A stretch of 64,000 nt of DNA from Oryzobacter faecalis (GCF_046764005.1 NZ_JBKOFW010000005.1:248001-312000); one strand, 5' to 3'. Counted from the stretch's first letter, positions 1 through 7,910 are shown. The notes: generated by a model not told the origin, from the letters alone. Numbers and translations: made by a program.

Positions 1-602
1 CCGTGCTCGGTGTCGGTGGGGATGTCACGCAGGTTGTTCGCCACGAGGATGGCCGAGGCGATGGCGCCGACGCCCACCGCGCCGAACACCCCGAACCACG
101 AGATGGCGTCGGCCTGCGTGTAGAGGGTGCCGAGCGTCGCCATCAGACCGAAGAACACGAAGACGTACACCTCGCCCAGGCCCCGGTACCCGTACGGGTT
201 GTCCCCGCCGGTGTAGCGCCACGCCGCGAGGACCGCGATGGCGCCGAGCGGCAGGAGGAGCCAGGCGCCGGACAGGGCGACGAGGGCGAGGCCCGCGAGG
301 GCACCCGCGCCGAACGACAGGAACGCAGCGGCCTTGACGTTGCGCGGGTCCGCGAGGCGCTGCCCGACGAGGCGCACCGGCCCGACGCGCTCCTCGTCGG
401 TGCCGCGGACGCCGTCGGAGTAGTCGTTGGCGTAGTTGACCCCGACCTGGAGGGCGAGGGCGACGACGAGCGCGAGGATCGCGAGGGCGAGGTCGGCACG
501 GCCGCGCAGGTGGGCCGCGGCGGTGCCGAGGACGACGGGGGCGACGGCGGCCGGGAGGGTGCGTGGGCGCGCGCCGGCGGCCCACTGCGCGAGGGAGGCC
601 AT
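1..602 (-). CDS. menA: MenA, 1,4-dihydroxy-2-naphthoate polyprenyltransferase (partial, C-terminus outside window)
   Basis: Membrane prenyltransferase of menaquinone synthesis; it joins the polyprenyl chain to dihydroxynaphthoate. Translation from the ATG at 602 reads MASLAQWAAGARPRTLPAAV, the usual MenA start, and runs open to base 1, so about 200 residues are visible. The first Mg-diphosphate motif NDYSDGVRGTD of the UbiA family is clear and is followed by hydrophobic helices. The gene lies 8 nt after the small membrane-protein gene and 330 nt after menE, and is probably co-transcribed with them. The frame is open at the window edge; the rest of the protein, including the second Asp-rich motif, lies outside. 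Confidence 0.93.
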   Translation of the reverse strand, partial: MASLAQWAAGARPRTLPAAVAPVVLGTAAAHLRGRADLALAILALVVALALQVGVNYANDYSDGVRGTDEERVGPVRLVGQRLADPRNVKAAAFLSFGAGALAGLALVALSGAWLLLPLGAIAVLAAWRYTGGDNPYGYRGLGEVYVFVFFGLMATLGTLYTQADAISWFGVFGAVGVGAIASAILVANNLRDIPTDTEH

Positions 603-610
603 GGGTGGGG

Positions 611-910
611 TCAGAGGTCCTTGAGGAAGTCGGGGTCGTCGTCCGGTCCGCGGGGCGGGGGCTTCTGGTCGCGACGGCGGCTGGGGTCGTCCCACCGCTG
701 CTGCTGGCCCAGGCCGCCGAGGCGGGGGGAGCGCTGCGGGCGCCCGGCCAGCAGCCAGGCAGCGGGGCCCACGACGGGGAACAGGAGGATGAGGAGCAGC
801 CAGAGCAGCTTCGGGAGGTTGCGCACCGACCCCTCGTCGGTCTGGATCGCGTCGACGACGCAGTAGATCGTCAGCGCGAGGCTGAGGACCACGGGCAGGT
901 ACCGGAGCAC
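611..910 (-). CDS. small membrane protein, phospholipase-D-nuclease N-terminal (PLDc_N) type
   Basis: A 99-residue protein with two hydrophobic segments (about residues 4-20 and 33-56) and a polar, Arg/Pro/Asp-rich tail. The second segment has the family signature: a basic NLPK stretch, a run of Leu/Ile, then FPVVGPAAWLLAGRP. In larger proteins this module precedes a phospholipase D domain; here it stands alone with no catalytic HKD motif, so no enzyme activity is expected. It starts with GTG. It sits between menE and menA on the same strand with 30-nt and 8-nt gaps. The conserved linkage to menaquinone genes suggests a membrane accessory role, which is inference. Confidence 0.8.
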   Translation of the reverse strand: MLRYLPVVLSLALTIYCVVDAIQTDEGSVRNLPKLLWLLLILLFPVVGPAAWLLAGRPQRSPRLGGLGQQQRWDDPSRRRDQKPPPRGPDDDPDFLKDL

Positions 911-916
911 GCCCCC

Positions 917-922
917 ATCATC
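917..922 (-). promoter_or_regulatory. candidate -10 (GATGAT) for a leaderless transcript of the PLDc_N gene
   Basis: GATGAT ends 6 nt before the GTG at 910, the spacing at which transcription would begin at the start codon. It would give a promoter internal to the menE-menA unit. No clear -35 was seen, so this is a weak call. Confidence 0.3.
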
Positions 923-940
923 CCACGTCGGGGTCGCGCG

Positions 941-2143
941 TCAGGCAGGGCCGAAGAGGGCGGCCACGGCCCGGCGGTCGGGCTTGCCGGGTCCGGCGAG
1001 CGGGAGCTCGTCGACGGTGACCGAGCGCACCGGCAGGGCGTGGTCGGGCAGGACGCCGCGCAGGGCCGCGCGCAGGTCGGTGGTCGTGGGCCCGTCCCCC
1101 GCGGCGGACGCCTCGAGGACGAGCGCGACGCTCACCGCCTCCCCCCACTCGGGGTGCGGCGTCCCCACGACGACGACGTCGCGGATGTCGGGGACGTGCT
1201 CGGCCACGGCCTCCTCGACCAGCCGTGGGGCGACCTTGAGCCCGCCGGTGTTGACGAGGTCGTCGACCCGACCGTCCACGTGGAGGCGGCCGCCCTCGCC
1301 GACGTGGCCGACGTCGTCGGTGCGGAACCAGCGGGTCCCGTCCGCGTCCGTGGAGAACGCGGCCGCCGTGAGGTCGGGCCGGCCGAGGTAGCCGTGCGCA
1401 ACCGTGTCGCCGCCGAGGACGATGCGCGCTTCCTCGTCGAGGCGGATCCCGGTGCAGGGCAACGGTTCTCCGTCGTAGACGCAGCCCCCCGCCGTCTCGC
1501 TCATCCCGTAGGTCGCCACGACGGTGACACCGGACAGCCCGGCCCGATGACGCAGCCGCGGCGGCAGCGCGGCCCCGCCGACGAGCACCGCGTCGTACCG
1601 CCGCAGCGACTCGGACGCCCCCGCGTCGTCCAGCAGCCGCGCCAGCTGGACCGGGACCAGGCTGGTGTAGTGGCGAGCACCGTCATCCAGCCGAGCCGTT
1701 GCGGCGCGGAAAGCGCTGGGGGAGAAGCCGTTCGAGAGGTCCATGCAGACGGGCACGGTGCCGGCGTCGAGCGACCGCAACAGGACCTGGAGCCCGGCGA
1801 CATGGTGTGCGGGCAGGGGCAGCATCCACTGGCCGGGCCCGCCGAGCCGTTCATGGGTCGCCCGCGCGCTCGCCCGCAGCGCCGCGGCCCCGAGCAGGGC
1901 GCGCTTCGGGGTCCCGGTCGACCCGGACGTGCCGACCACGACACCCAGCCCCTCGGGCAGGTCCGCCGCGGTGTGGGGCGGCAGGGGCGGCTCCGGGGCG
2001 GACGCCGCGTACGGCGCGACGGGCGCCCCGCCCCCGAGCGCCCGCGCGAGCCGGGGCAGCAGGTCGAGGACGGCCTCGCCGGCCGGCACCGCGAGGGGCT
2101 CCAGGACGATGCGCCCGTCGCGCCCGGGCGGGAGGCCCGTCAT
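941..2143 (-). CDS. menE: MenE, o-succinylbenzoate-CoA ligase
   Basis: Adenylate-forming enzyme that activates o-succinylbenzoate to its CoA thioester in menaquinone synthesis. The 400-residue protein has the ATP-binding loop GTSGSTGTPK at residues 71-80, the TYGMSETAGG motif, the WFRTDD hinge region, GGLKVAP, and the C-terminal lysine in GPGKPDRR. It is shorter than typical acyl-CoA synthetases because the N-terminal subdomain is reduced, as in actinobacterial MenE. The ATG at 2143 overlaps the stop of the zinc-finger gene by 4 nt, which indicates translational coupling with the upstream redox-signalling genes. Confidence 0.92.
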   Translation of the reverse strand: MTGLPPGRDGRIVLEPLAVPAGEAVLDLLPRLARALGGGAPVAPYAASAPEPPLPPHTAADLPEGLGVVVGTSGSTGTPKRALLGAAALRASARATHERLGGPGQWMLPLPAHHVAGLQVLLRSLDAGTVPVCMDLSNGFSPSAFRAATARLDDGARHYTSLVPVQLARLLDDAGASESLRRYDAVLVGGAALPPRLRHRAGLSGVTVVATYGMSETAGGCVYDGEPLPCTGIRLDEEARIVLGGDTVAHGYLGRPDLTAAAFSTDADGTRWFRTDDVGHVGEGGRLHVDGRVDDLVNTGGLKVAPRLVEEAVAEHVPDIRDVVVVGTPHPEWGEAVSVALVLEASAAGDGPTTTDLRAALRGVLPDHALPVRSVTVDELPLAGPGKPDRRAVAALFGPA

Positions 2144-2508
2144 CGGTGGATGTGGTCGAGCCAGTCGGCGGGCACGCGGCCGCGGGGGCCGGGGGTTGGC
2201 TGGTCCGCCGGGTGCTCGGTCGGCGGGGCGAGCCGTGGGCCGTCGACGAAGTCCTCGTCCTCGTAGTCCCAGAACCAGTCCTCACCGGGCTCGTAGCTCT
2301 GGACGACGGGGTGCCCGGTCGTGCGCGCGTGGGCGGCGGCGTGCTGGGCCGGGGAGCTGTCGCAGCACCCCACGTGCCCGCAGGCCGCACAGCGCCGCAG
2401 GTGCACCCACCAGCCGGGCGGGTCGTGGGCGTCGCAGTCGGCGCAGCCCGCCCCGCTGGGCGGGACGGCGGGGTCGATGCCGTCGTGCGGGGCGGCGTCG
2501 TCGCTCAT
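2140..2508 (-). CDS. UBP-type zinc finger protein
   Basis: A 122-residue protein whose N-terminal half is a ZnF-UBP domain. The ligands fit the family pattern: C22 and C25, C40 and C43, C48/C49, H56, H60 and H66. The C-terminal part is acidic and then Pro-rich and looks disordered. In eukaryotes this fold binds the free Gly-Gly end of ubiquitin; in bacteria its partner is unknown. A GGAAGG ribosome site precedes the ATG. The gene follows the histidine kinase by 21 nt and overlaps menE by 4 nt. It belongs to a kinase / regulator-flavoprotein / zinc-finger set, so a role as an output or sensor partner is inferred from context only. Confidence 0.85.
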   Translation of the reverse strand: MSDDAAPHDGIDPAVPPSGAGCADCDAHDPPGWWVHLRRCAACGHVGCCDSSPAQHAAAHARTTGHPVVQSYEPGEDWFWDYEDEDFVDGPRLAPPTEHPADQPTPGPRGRVPADWLDHIHR

Positions 2509-2529
2509 GCGTGGCCTTCCGTCGCGGGG

Positions 2530-3939
2530 TCAGGTGCCCCCGGTGTGGCGCACCGGGAGCCGTACCCGGACCAGCGTGCCACCCGCGCCGGACTCGATCG
2601 CGATCTCCCCCGAGTGGCGCTCCTCGACGATGCGCCGCGAGATGTCGAGCCCGAGGCCGGTCCCCTTGCCGACCTCCTTCGTCGTGTAGAACGGCTCGAA
2701 GGCGCGGGCGGCGACCTCGGGCGTCATCCCACCGCCGGTGTCGGCGACCTCGACGACGACCCAGCCGGGCGCGTCCGCGTCGGGTCGGGCCGAGACCGTG
2801 AGGACGCCGTTCCCGCCCATCGCGTCGACCGCGTTGTCGACGAGGTTGGTCCACACTTGGTTGAGCTCGCCGGCCATCGCCTCGACCGCCGGGAGGTCGG
2901 GGGCGTAGTGGCGCTCGACCCGCACCCCAGTGCCGAGCTTGTGCGCGAGCATGACGAGCGTGCTGTCCAGGCCCTCGACGAGGTCGGCGACCTGCAGCGA
3001 GGCACGGTCCATCTGCGAGTAGGACTTCACGGCGGCGACGAGCGTGGAGATCCGCTCTGTCGCCTCCTTGACCTCCCCGAGCAGCGCGTCCATGAGCACC
3101 GACGCCGCGACCCACTCGACCGCCGGCGAGAGCGAGGCCTCGGGCACGGCCCTCGCGAGGTCCTCGCACCACGCGAGGTCGGCGCCGGCGGCCGCGAGGG
3201 CGGGGGCGAGGTCCCAGCCGCGCTCGACGCCGTGGTCGCCGAGCCAGTCGCCGAGCTCGTCCTCCCGGTCGGCGAGCGCGAGCCCGGTGAGCCCGCCCGC
3301 CTGGCCGCCGGCGCTGATCCGCCGCCGGAGGGCGTCGACCTCGGTGAACTGGTCGGCGCTGATGCCGCCCCGAGCCAGCCGGGCGAGCGTCTCGAGGCGC
3401 CGGTCGGACGTCTCGCGGAGGGCGTCGACCGCCCGCACGGCCGCGGCGGCGGGGTTGTTCAGCTCGTGCGCCAGGCCCGCCGAGAGGGTCCCGAGCGCGA
3501 CGAGCGCCTCGCGCTGCCGCGCGGTCGACTCGATCCGGCGGACCGTGTTGACGAGGCCGTCGATGAAGTGCAGCCCGAAGGGGAACCACTGCTGCGACAG
3601 GCGCCGCAGCTCGGCCGACGGCAGCCGCAGCACCCGGCTGGGGGCCTCGGCCCGGGCGGTCGCGAGGTAGTTGCCGTGCTCGTCCCAGGCGGCGAACCCC
3701 CCGGCCCACTGGCCGGGGTTGGCCATCATCCCCATCGTCGTGTCCTCGTTCCCGACCCGGCGGGAGAGGGCGACCGCCCCGTCGAGGAGCACCCACCACG
3801 TGTCGGCCGGGGCGCCCTCGTGGAACAGCTCCTCACCCGGGGTGGCGTGGTGCTCGTCGGCGGCCGCGAGGAGGTCGTCGAGCTGGGCGTCGCTGAGCCC
3901 GTCGAAGAGCGGCAGGGCCCGGAGCTCGGTGCGGTCCAC
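2530..3939 (-). CDS. sensor histidine kinase with N-terminal cyclic-nucleotide-binding (Crp-type) domain
   Basis: Cytoplasmic kinase, 469 residues, with no membrane segment. Residues about 6-120 form a cyclic-nucleotide-binding-like beta barrel. The H-box AGLAHELNNPAA carries the likely phosphorylated H158. The catalytic ATPase domain follows, with the N-box NQVWTNLVDNAVDA, G1 DTGGGM, and GKGTGLGLDISRRI near the end. The GTG at 3939 is chosen because a GAGGA site lies 8-9 nt upstream. The open frame extends to 4251, but only through the neighbouring gene. It starts 11 nt after the fused regulator-flavoprotein gene, its probable phosphotransfer partner. The ligand of the Crp-like domain cannot be read from the sequence. 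Confidence 0.9.
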   Translation of the reverse strand: MDRTELRALPLFDGLSDAQLDDLLAAADEHHATPGEELFHEGAPADTWWVLLDGAVALSRRVGNEDTTMGMMANPGQWAGGFAAWDEHGNYLATARAEAPSRVLRLPSAELRRLSQQWFPFGLHFIDGLVNTVRRIESTARQREALVALGTLSAGLAHELNNPAAAAVRAVDALRETSDRRLETLARLARGGISADQFTEVDALRRRISAGGQAGGLTGLALADREDELGDWLGDHGVERGWDLAPALAAAGADLAWCEDLARAVPEASLSPAVEWVAASVLMDALLGEVKEATERISTLVAAVKSYSQMDRASLQVADLVEGLDSTLVMLAHKLGTGVRVERHYAPDLPAVEAMAGELNQVWTNLVDNAVDAMGGNGVLTVSARPDADAPGWVVVEVADTGGGMTPEVAARAFEPFYTTKEVGKGTGLGLDISRRIVEERHSGEIAIESGAGGTLVRVRLPVRHTGGT

Positions 3940-3950
3940 GGCGGTCGTCC

Positions 3951-5609
3951 TCAGACCGTCGCGAGGTAGCGGTGGACGAGGTGGACGGCCATCCCGCCCT
4001 CTCCGACGGCCGAGGCGACCCGCTTCATCGAGTCGAGGCGGACGTCGCCGGCGGCGAAGACGCCCGGCACGCTCGTCTCCAGCGCGAACGGTGGGCGGGT
4101 GAGCGGCCAGTGGTGGGCGCGGTCGGGGAGCGCGAGGTCGGGCCCGGTGACGACGAAGCCCTTGGAGTCGCGGACGACCTCCTCGCCGAGCCAGTCGGTG
4201 CGGGGGGCGGCGCCGATGAAGACGAACAGCCACGAGGTCTCGGCCTCGCACCGCTCACCGGTGTCACGGTCGACGAGGGTGACGCCCTCGAGGTGGCCGT
4301 CGCCGTGCGCCGCCGCGACCTCGCTGCGGAAGCGGACCTCGACGTTCGCGGCCGCCCGGATCCGCTCGACGAGGTACTCCGACATCGAGTCCTCGAGCCG
4401 GGCCCCCCGCACGACCATGACGACCCGCTCGGCGACCGCGGCGAAGTTGAGGACGGCCTGCCCCGCGGAGTTCGCGGCCCCGACGACGTAGACGGTCTCG
4501 CCCGCCGTCTGGGCGGCGTCGCTCGCGGAGGACCCGTAGTAGACCCCTCGCGACCCCAGCTCCTCGAGACCCTCGGCCTCCAGTCGCCGGTACGCGACAC
4601 CGGTCGCGACGAGGACCGCCCGGCTCTCGACCTCGCCGCCGTCGGCGAACCGCACGGCGTGGACCGGTCCGCGGTGCTCGAGCGCCACGACCTCCCGCGC
4701 GAGCACCGACTCGGCCCCGAACCGCGAGGCCTGGGCGACGGCGCGGCGCGTGAGGTCGGCCCCCGACACTCCCTTGGGGAACCCGAGGTAGTTCTCGATG
4801 GCGGCGCTCTGGCCGGCCTGCCCGCCGGGGGCGTCGCGCTCGACGACGACGGTGCGCAGCCCCTCGGAGGCCGCGTAGACGGCCGCCGCCAGACCGGCCG
4901 GGCCGCTGCCGACGATGCACAGGTCGTAGAGCGGCTGGACCGCGCGGGTGGACAGGCCGACCGCCTCGGCGAGCTCGAGCGTCGTCGGGCTGCGCAGGGT
5001 CTCGCCCTCGGGCACGAGGACGAGGGGGAGGTCGGCCGGCGCGGCCCCGGCGAGCTCGACGAGCCGGGTGGCCTCCTCGTCGCGCTCGACGTCGAGCCAG
5101 CGGTACGGCACGTGGTTGCGCGCGAGGAACGTCCTCACCTCGTGGCCCCGGTCGGACCACTGGTGACCGACGACGCGGACGACCGACTCGGCCTCCGGGT
5201 GGTCCCGGGCCCAGTCGTCGAGGAGGTCGTCGACGACGGGGTAGAGCTGGCTCTCGGGCGGCGCCCAGGGCTTGACCATGTAGTGGTCGAGCCCGATCTC
5301 GTTGATGGCGCGGATCGCGACCTCGGTGTCGGCGTACGCGGTGAGGAGGAGCAGCCGCGTGTCGGGCGTGACCTCGCGGACCCGCGCCATCACCTCGATG
5401 CCGGTCATGCCGGGCATCCGCTGGTCGCAGACGACGAGGGCGACCGGCCGGTCGCGCAGGACGAGCTCGGCGAGGACGTCGAGCGCCTCGGTGCCCGACG
5501 TCGCCCGGACGATCCGGTGCGTCTCGCCGTACCGCGCCCGCAGGTCGCGGACAATCGCCCGCACGACCTGCGGGTCGTCGTCGACGGCGAGGATCGTGGC
5601 GCGGGGCAC
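3951..5609 (-). CDS. response regulator fused to a thioredoxin-reductase-like FAD oxidoreductase
   Basis: Three modules in 552 residues. Residues 4-125 are a receiver domain with acidic pocket D10-D12, phosphoacceptor D62, T90 and K113. Residues about 142-220 look like a thioredoxin/glutaredoxin-like domain without cysteines. From about 228 a thioredoxin-reductase-like flavoprotein follows: FAD motif GSGPAG at 234-239, nucleotide motif GAANSA near 377-382, and FAAGDV near the end. The redox CxxC expected before the second nucleotide motif is replaced by YYGSSASDA (357-365), so disulfide reductase activity is unlikely. I chose GTG 5609 because AGGGAGGA lies 6 nt upstream; GTG 5630 would add seven residues. 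The histidine kinase follows by 11 nt. A phosphorylation-controlled NAD(P)H oxidoreductase is the inferred role. Confidence 0.9.
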   Translation of the reverse strand: MPRATILAVDDDPQVVRAIVRDLRARYGETHRIVRATSGTEALDVLAELVLRDRPVALVVCDQRMPGMTGIEVMARVREVTPDTRLLLLTAYADTEVAIRAINEIGLDHYMVKPWAPPESQLYPVVDDLLDDWARDHPEAESVVRVVGHQWSDRGHEVRTFLARNHVPYRWLDVERDEEATRLVELAGAAPADLPLVLVPEGETLRSPTTLELAEAVGLSTRAVQPLYDLCIVGSGPAGLAAAVYAASEGLRTVVVERDAPGGQAGQSAAIENYLGFPKGVSGADLTRRAVAQASRFGAESVLAREVVALEHRGPVHAVRFADGGEVESRAVLVATGVAYRRLEAEGLEELGSRGVYYGSSASDAAQTAGETVYVVGAANSAGQAVLNFAAVAERVVMVVRGARLEDSMSEYLVERIRAAANVEVRFRSEVAAAHGDGHLEGVTLVDRDTGERCEAETSWLFVFIGAAPRTDWLGEEVVRDSKGFVVTGPDLALPDRAHHWPLTRPPFALETSVPGVFAAGDVRLDSMKRVASAVGEGGMAVHLVHRYLATV

Positions 5610-5648
5610 CGGGGGTCCTCCCTCCGTCACGGATCGTGGTCCGCGCTC

Positions 5649-5654
5649 ACCCTA
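5649..5654 (-). promoter_or_regulatory. candidate -10 (TAGGGT) for the regulator-flavoprotein to menA unit
   Basis: TAGGGT on the minus strand would start transcription near 5642, giving a leader of roughly 30 nt that contains the AGGGAGGA ribosome site of the first gene. No separate strong promoter is visible between this gene and menE, so the redox module and menE-menA may share this transcript. Confidence 0.35.
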
Positions 5655-5746
5655 GGACGGGGCGGGGCGCACGGGAAGGGATCCGGGACCCCCCTCGCGC
5701 GCATGCCCGTGGTGGTGGACGATGGGCTGGGCGAGGAGGTGCGGTG

Positions 5747-6199
5747 ATGGACGAGTCGTTCGCTGCTTACCTCGAGCGGCTGCAGAGGCAGCGCGCCGAG
5801 CTCGGCGAGGCGATGGCGGCGCTCGACGCCGCGCTCGCCCTGCCGGTCGGGCTCGGGCCGACGTGGCGCCGGCGGGTCCGGGCGGCGCTCACCGAGCTCT
5901 CCCACGACCTGCGCGACCACGTCGAGCTGACCGAGGGCGAGGGCGGCCTCTACGACGACATCCGGCGCTCGGCACCGCGGCTGGGGCACAAGGTCGACCA
6001 GCAGCTCGAGGACCACCGCGTCGTCCTCGCCGAGGTCGAGCGGCTGCTCGGCGAGCGCGACGAGGGGCTCGAGGGCGAAGCGGTCGCCGCCCACCGCGAG
6101 GCGGCGACCAGGCTCGTCGGGCTGCTCGTCCGGCACCGCCAGCGCGGGTCCGACCTCGTGTGGGAGGCCTACGACCTCGACCTCGGTGGGTCGGGCTGA
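5747..6199 (+). CDS. hemerythrin-like (HHE) domain protein
   Basis: A helical protein of 150 residues. The pattern fits hemerythrin-like four-helix bundles: H53, H58 with E63/E65 (DHVELTEGEGG), H90 (EDHRVV) and a last helix with HRQRGSDLVWE. Such proteins hold a di-iron or haem-linked centre and sense or store O2 or NO-type ligands; the exact ligand set here is inferred. The ATG at 5747 has a GAGGAGG site 7 nt upstream. It is divergent from the regulator-flavoprotein/kinase unit with about 135 bp between them, which suggests it works with that redox system. Its 3' end overlaps the convergent peptidase gene by 31 nt. Confidence 0.6.
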   Translation: MDESFAAYLERLQRQRAELGEAMAALDAALALPVGLGPTWRRRVRAALTELSHDLRDHVELTEGEGGLYDDIRRSAPRLGHKVDQQLEDHRVVLAEVERLLGERDEGLEGEAVAAHREAATRLVGLLVRHRQRGSDLVWEAYDLDLGGSG

Positions 6200-6867
6200 G
6201 CGGTCCCGGCCTCGAACCGGTGCCACTCGCCCTCCGAGACCACCTCCACGTCCCCGTCGACGACGGTGATGGCGGTCTGCTCGTCGATGACGTACGCAGG
6301 GTTCCCGAGCCCGGCCGCCCAGCGCTCGGCGTGGGCGAGGGTGTTGGTCGGGAACAGGTCGAGGTGCGGGAAGATCGAGAAGTCGACGACGCCGAGCCCG
6401 CGGTCGTCCTCGGCCCCCTGCCACTCGACGAAGTACTCGCCGACGCGGGGCGTCATCACCATGCTCCCCGCGCTGACGCCGACCCAGACGGTGTCGCCGA
6501 GCCCGGGCAGCAGGTCGGCCAGCCCGGACTCGCGCATCCAGTGGGCCAGGTAGGTCGCGTCGCCGCCGTCGACGAGGAGGACGTCGGCCGCCTCGACCCA
6601 CGGGACCCAGCGGTCCCGCCCGACGGAGGGGAGGGCGGTGAGCTCGAGGACGCCGAGCGACGCCCAGCCCAGGCCGGTGAGGTGGCGCCAGTCGGGCTCG
6701 GCCGCGACGAGCCCCCGCACGGACGGCGGGCCGCACATCGGGTGTCCCCACTGCGCCGTCGGGACGACGAGGGCGTGGCTCTCGGCGACGGGCCTGCCGA
6801 GGAGCCGCGCGAGGGCGGCGTGGATGGACGGGTTCGTGACACCACCGGACGTCAGCAGGAGCCTCAC
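6169..6867 (-). CDS. S51-family (dipeptidase E/cyanophycinase-like) peptidase, class I glutamine-amidotransferase fold
   Basis: About 232 residues. The N-terminus MRLLLTSGGVTN, the acidic site VDGGDATYL and the nucleophile elbow GVSAGSMV (Ser) are diagnostic of the S51 family, which cuts short Asp-containing peptides or related substrates. A later conserved block, DFSIFPHLD, supplies the histidine. The GTG at 6867 matches the family start and lies 7 nt from a CAGGAT hexamer; ATG 6876 would add three residues. The gene is minus strand, separated from menB by about 35 nt and possibly co-transcribed with it, though nothing ties its function to menaquinone. The last 31 nt overlap the convergent hemerythrin-like gene. 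Confidence 0.8.
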   Translation of the reverse strand: MRLLLTSGGVTNPSIHAALARLLGRPVAESHALVVPTAQWGHPMCGPPSVRGLVAAEPDWRHLTGLGWASLGVLELTALPSVGRDRWVPWVEAADVLLVDGGDATYLAHWMRESGLADLLPGLGDTVWVGVSAGSMVMTPRVGEYFVEWQGAEDDRGLGVVDFSIFPHLDLFPTNTLAHAERWAAGLGNPAYVIDEQTAITVVDGDVEVVSEGEWHRFEAGTAQPDPPRSRS

Positions 6868-6874
6868 CCGCGCC

Positions 6875-6880
6875 ATCCTG
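6875..6880 (-). promoter_or_regulatory. candidate -10 (CAGGAT) for a leaderless S51 peptidase transcript
   Basis: CAGGAT lies 7 nt before GTG 6867. If it is used, the GTG is the true start and the in-frame ATG at 6876, which overlaps the hexamer, is not. Confidence 0.35.
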
Positions 6881-6902
6881 CCCGGACGTGCTGACGAGGG
6901 GG

Positions 6903-7844
6903 TCAGAAGTACCAGGGGAAGGGCGACCAGTCGGGGTCGCGCTTCTCGAGGAACTGGTCGCGCCCCTCGACGGCCTCGTCGGTCATGTAGGCGAGCCGGG
7001 TGGCCTCGCCGGCGAAGACCTGCTGGCCCATGAGCCCGTCGTCGACGAGGTTGAACGCGAACTTCAGCATCCGCTGCGCCTGGGGGCTCTTGCCCATGAC
7101 CTCGCGGGCGACCTCCAGCGCCGTGGACTCGAGGTCGGCATGGTCCGCGACGAGGTTGACCGCGCCCATCCGGTGCATGTCCTCCGCCGAGTAGGTGCGC
7201 CCGAGGAAGAAGATCTCGCGGGCGAACTTCTGCCCCACCATCCTCGCGAGGTAGGCGCTGCCGTAGCCGCCGTCGAACGAGCCGACGTCGGCATCGGTCT
7301 GCTTGAAGGCCGCGTGCTCGCGGCTGGCGATGGTGAGGTCGCAGACGACGTGCAGGCTGTGCCCCCCGCCGGCCGCCCAGCCGTTGACGACCGCGACGAC
7401 GACCTTCGGCATCGTCCGGATCAGCCGCTGGACCTCGAGGATGTGCAGCCGCCCGCCCTCCGCCTTGACGCGCCGCTCGTCGACCGTGTCGGCCGTCGCG
7501 CCCTCGGCGTACTGGTACCCCGAGCGCCCGCGGATCCGCTGGTCCCCACCCGTGCAGAACGCCCACTTGCCCGCGGAGCCGGTCCCCTCGGGTCCGGGGC
7601 CGTTGCCGGTGAGGAGGACGACGCCGACGTCGGGAGTGCGGCGCGCGTGGTCGAGGACCCGGTACAGCTCGTCGACGGTGTGCGGCCGGAACGCGTTGAG
7701 CACCTCGGGCCGGTCGAACGCGACCCGCACCGCGCCGAGGTCGACGGCCCGGTGGTACGTGATGTCGGTGAGGTCCTCGAAGCCGGGGACCTCCTGCCAC
7801 GCCTCGGGGTCGAAGGTCCCGCTCACTGCGTCGATCGCACTCAC
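6903..7844 (-). CDS. menB: MenB, 1,4-dihydroxy-2-naphthoyl-CoA synthase
   Basis: Crotonase-fold enzyme that closes the naphthalenoid ring of menaquinone. All 313 residues align well with actinobacterial MenB: the CTGGDQRIRG active-site loop, the oxyanion-hole stretch GWAAGGGHSLHVVCD, the DADVGSFDGGYGSAYLAR block with the catalytic Asp, and the C-terminal FLEKRDPDWSPFPWYF that reaches a neighbouring subunit. The GTG start at 7844 lies 7 nt after a TACCCT hexamer and has no ribosome site, so the mRNA is probably leaderless. menC is divergent, with one 42-nt palindrome in between. Confidence 0.97.
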   Translation of the reverse strand: MSAIDAVSGTFDPEAWQEVPGFEDLTDITYHRAVDLGAVRVAFDRPEVLNAFRPHTVDELYRVLDHARRTPDVGVVLLTGNGPGPEGTGSAGKWAFCTGGDQRIRGRSGYQYAEGATADTVDERRVKAEGGRLHILEVQRLIRTMPKVVVAVVNGWAAGGGHSLHVVCDLTIASREHAAFKQTDADVGSFDGGYGSAYLARMVGQKFAREIFFLGRTYSAEDMHRMGAVNLVADHADLESTALEVAREVMGKSPQAQRMLKFAFNLVDDGLMGQQVFAGEATRLAYMTDEAVEGRDQFLEKRDPDWSPFPWYF

Positions 7845-7851
7845 GGGCGCA

Positions 7852-7857
7852 AGGGTA
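7852..7857 (-). promoter_or_regulatory. candidate -10 (TACCCT) of menB, leaderless
   Basis: TACCCT is followed by 7 nt and the menB GTG on the minus strand. No Shine-Dalgarno sequence is present, which agrees with a leaderless mRNA. Confidence 0.45.
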
Positions 7858-7868
7858 TTCCCCGGAGT

Positions 7869-7910
7869 CGTGTGCTCAGGTGGCTGCCCCGGCGACCACC
7901 TGAGCCCACG
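7869..7910. repeat. 42-nt palindromic repeat, copy 1 (menB-menC divergent gap)
   Basis: The left arm CGTGTGCTCAGGTGG pairs with a right arm CCACCTGAGCCCACG, leaving a 12-nt loop CTGCCCCGGCGA. Only one pair of the 15 is broken. Five further copies of exactly the same length occur at 18208, 19672, 19734, 19795 and 38057, all intergenic. This copy lies between two promoters, so it is unlikely to be only a terminator. Confidence 0.85.

Noticed and set aside
2140..2508. Zinc finger as part of a deubiquitinase
   Set aside because: The protein ends soon after the zinc domain; there is no protease domain.
5607..5630. GTG 5630 as start of the regulator-flavoprotein gene
   Set aside because: The AGGGAGGA ribosome site lies between it and GTG 5609, at the right distance for 5609.
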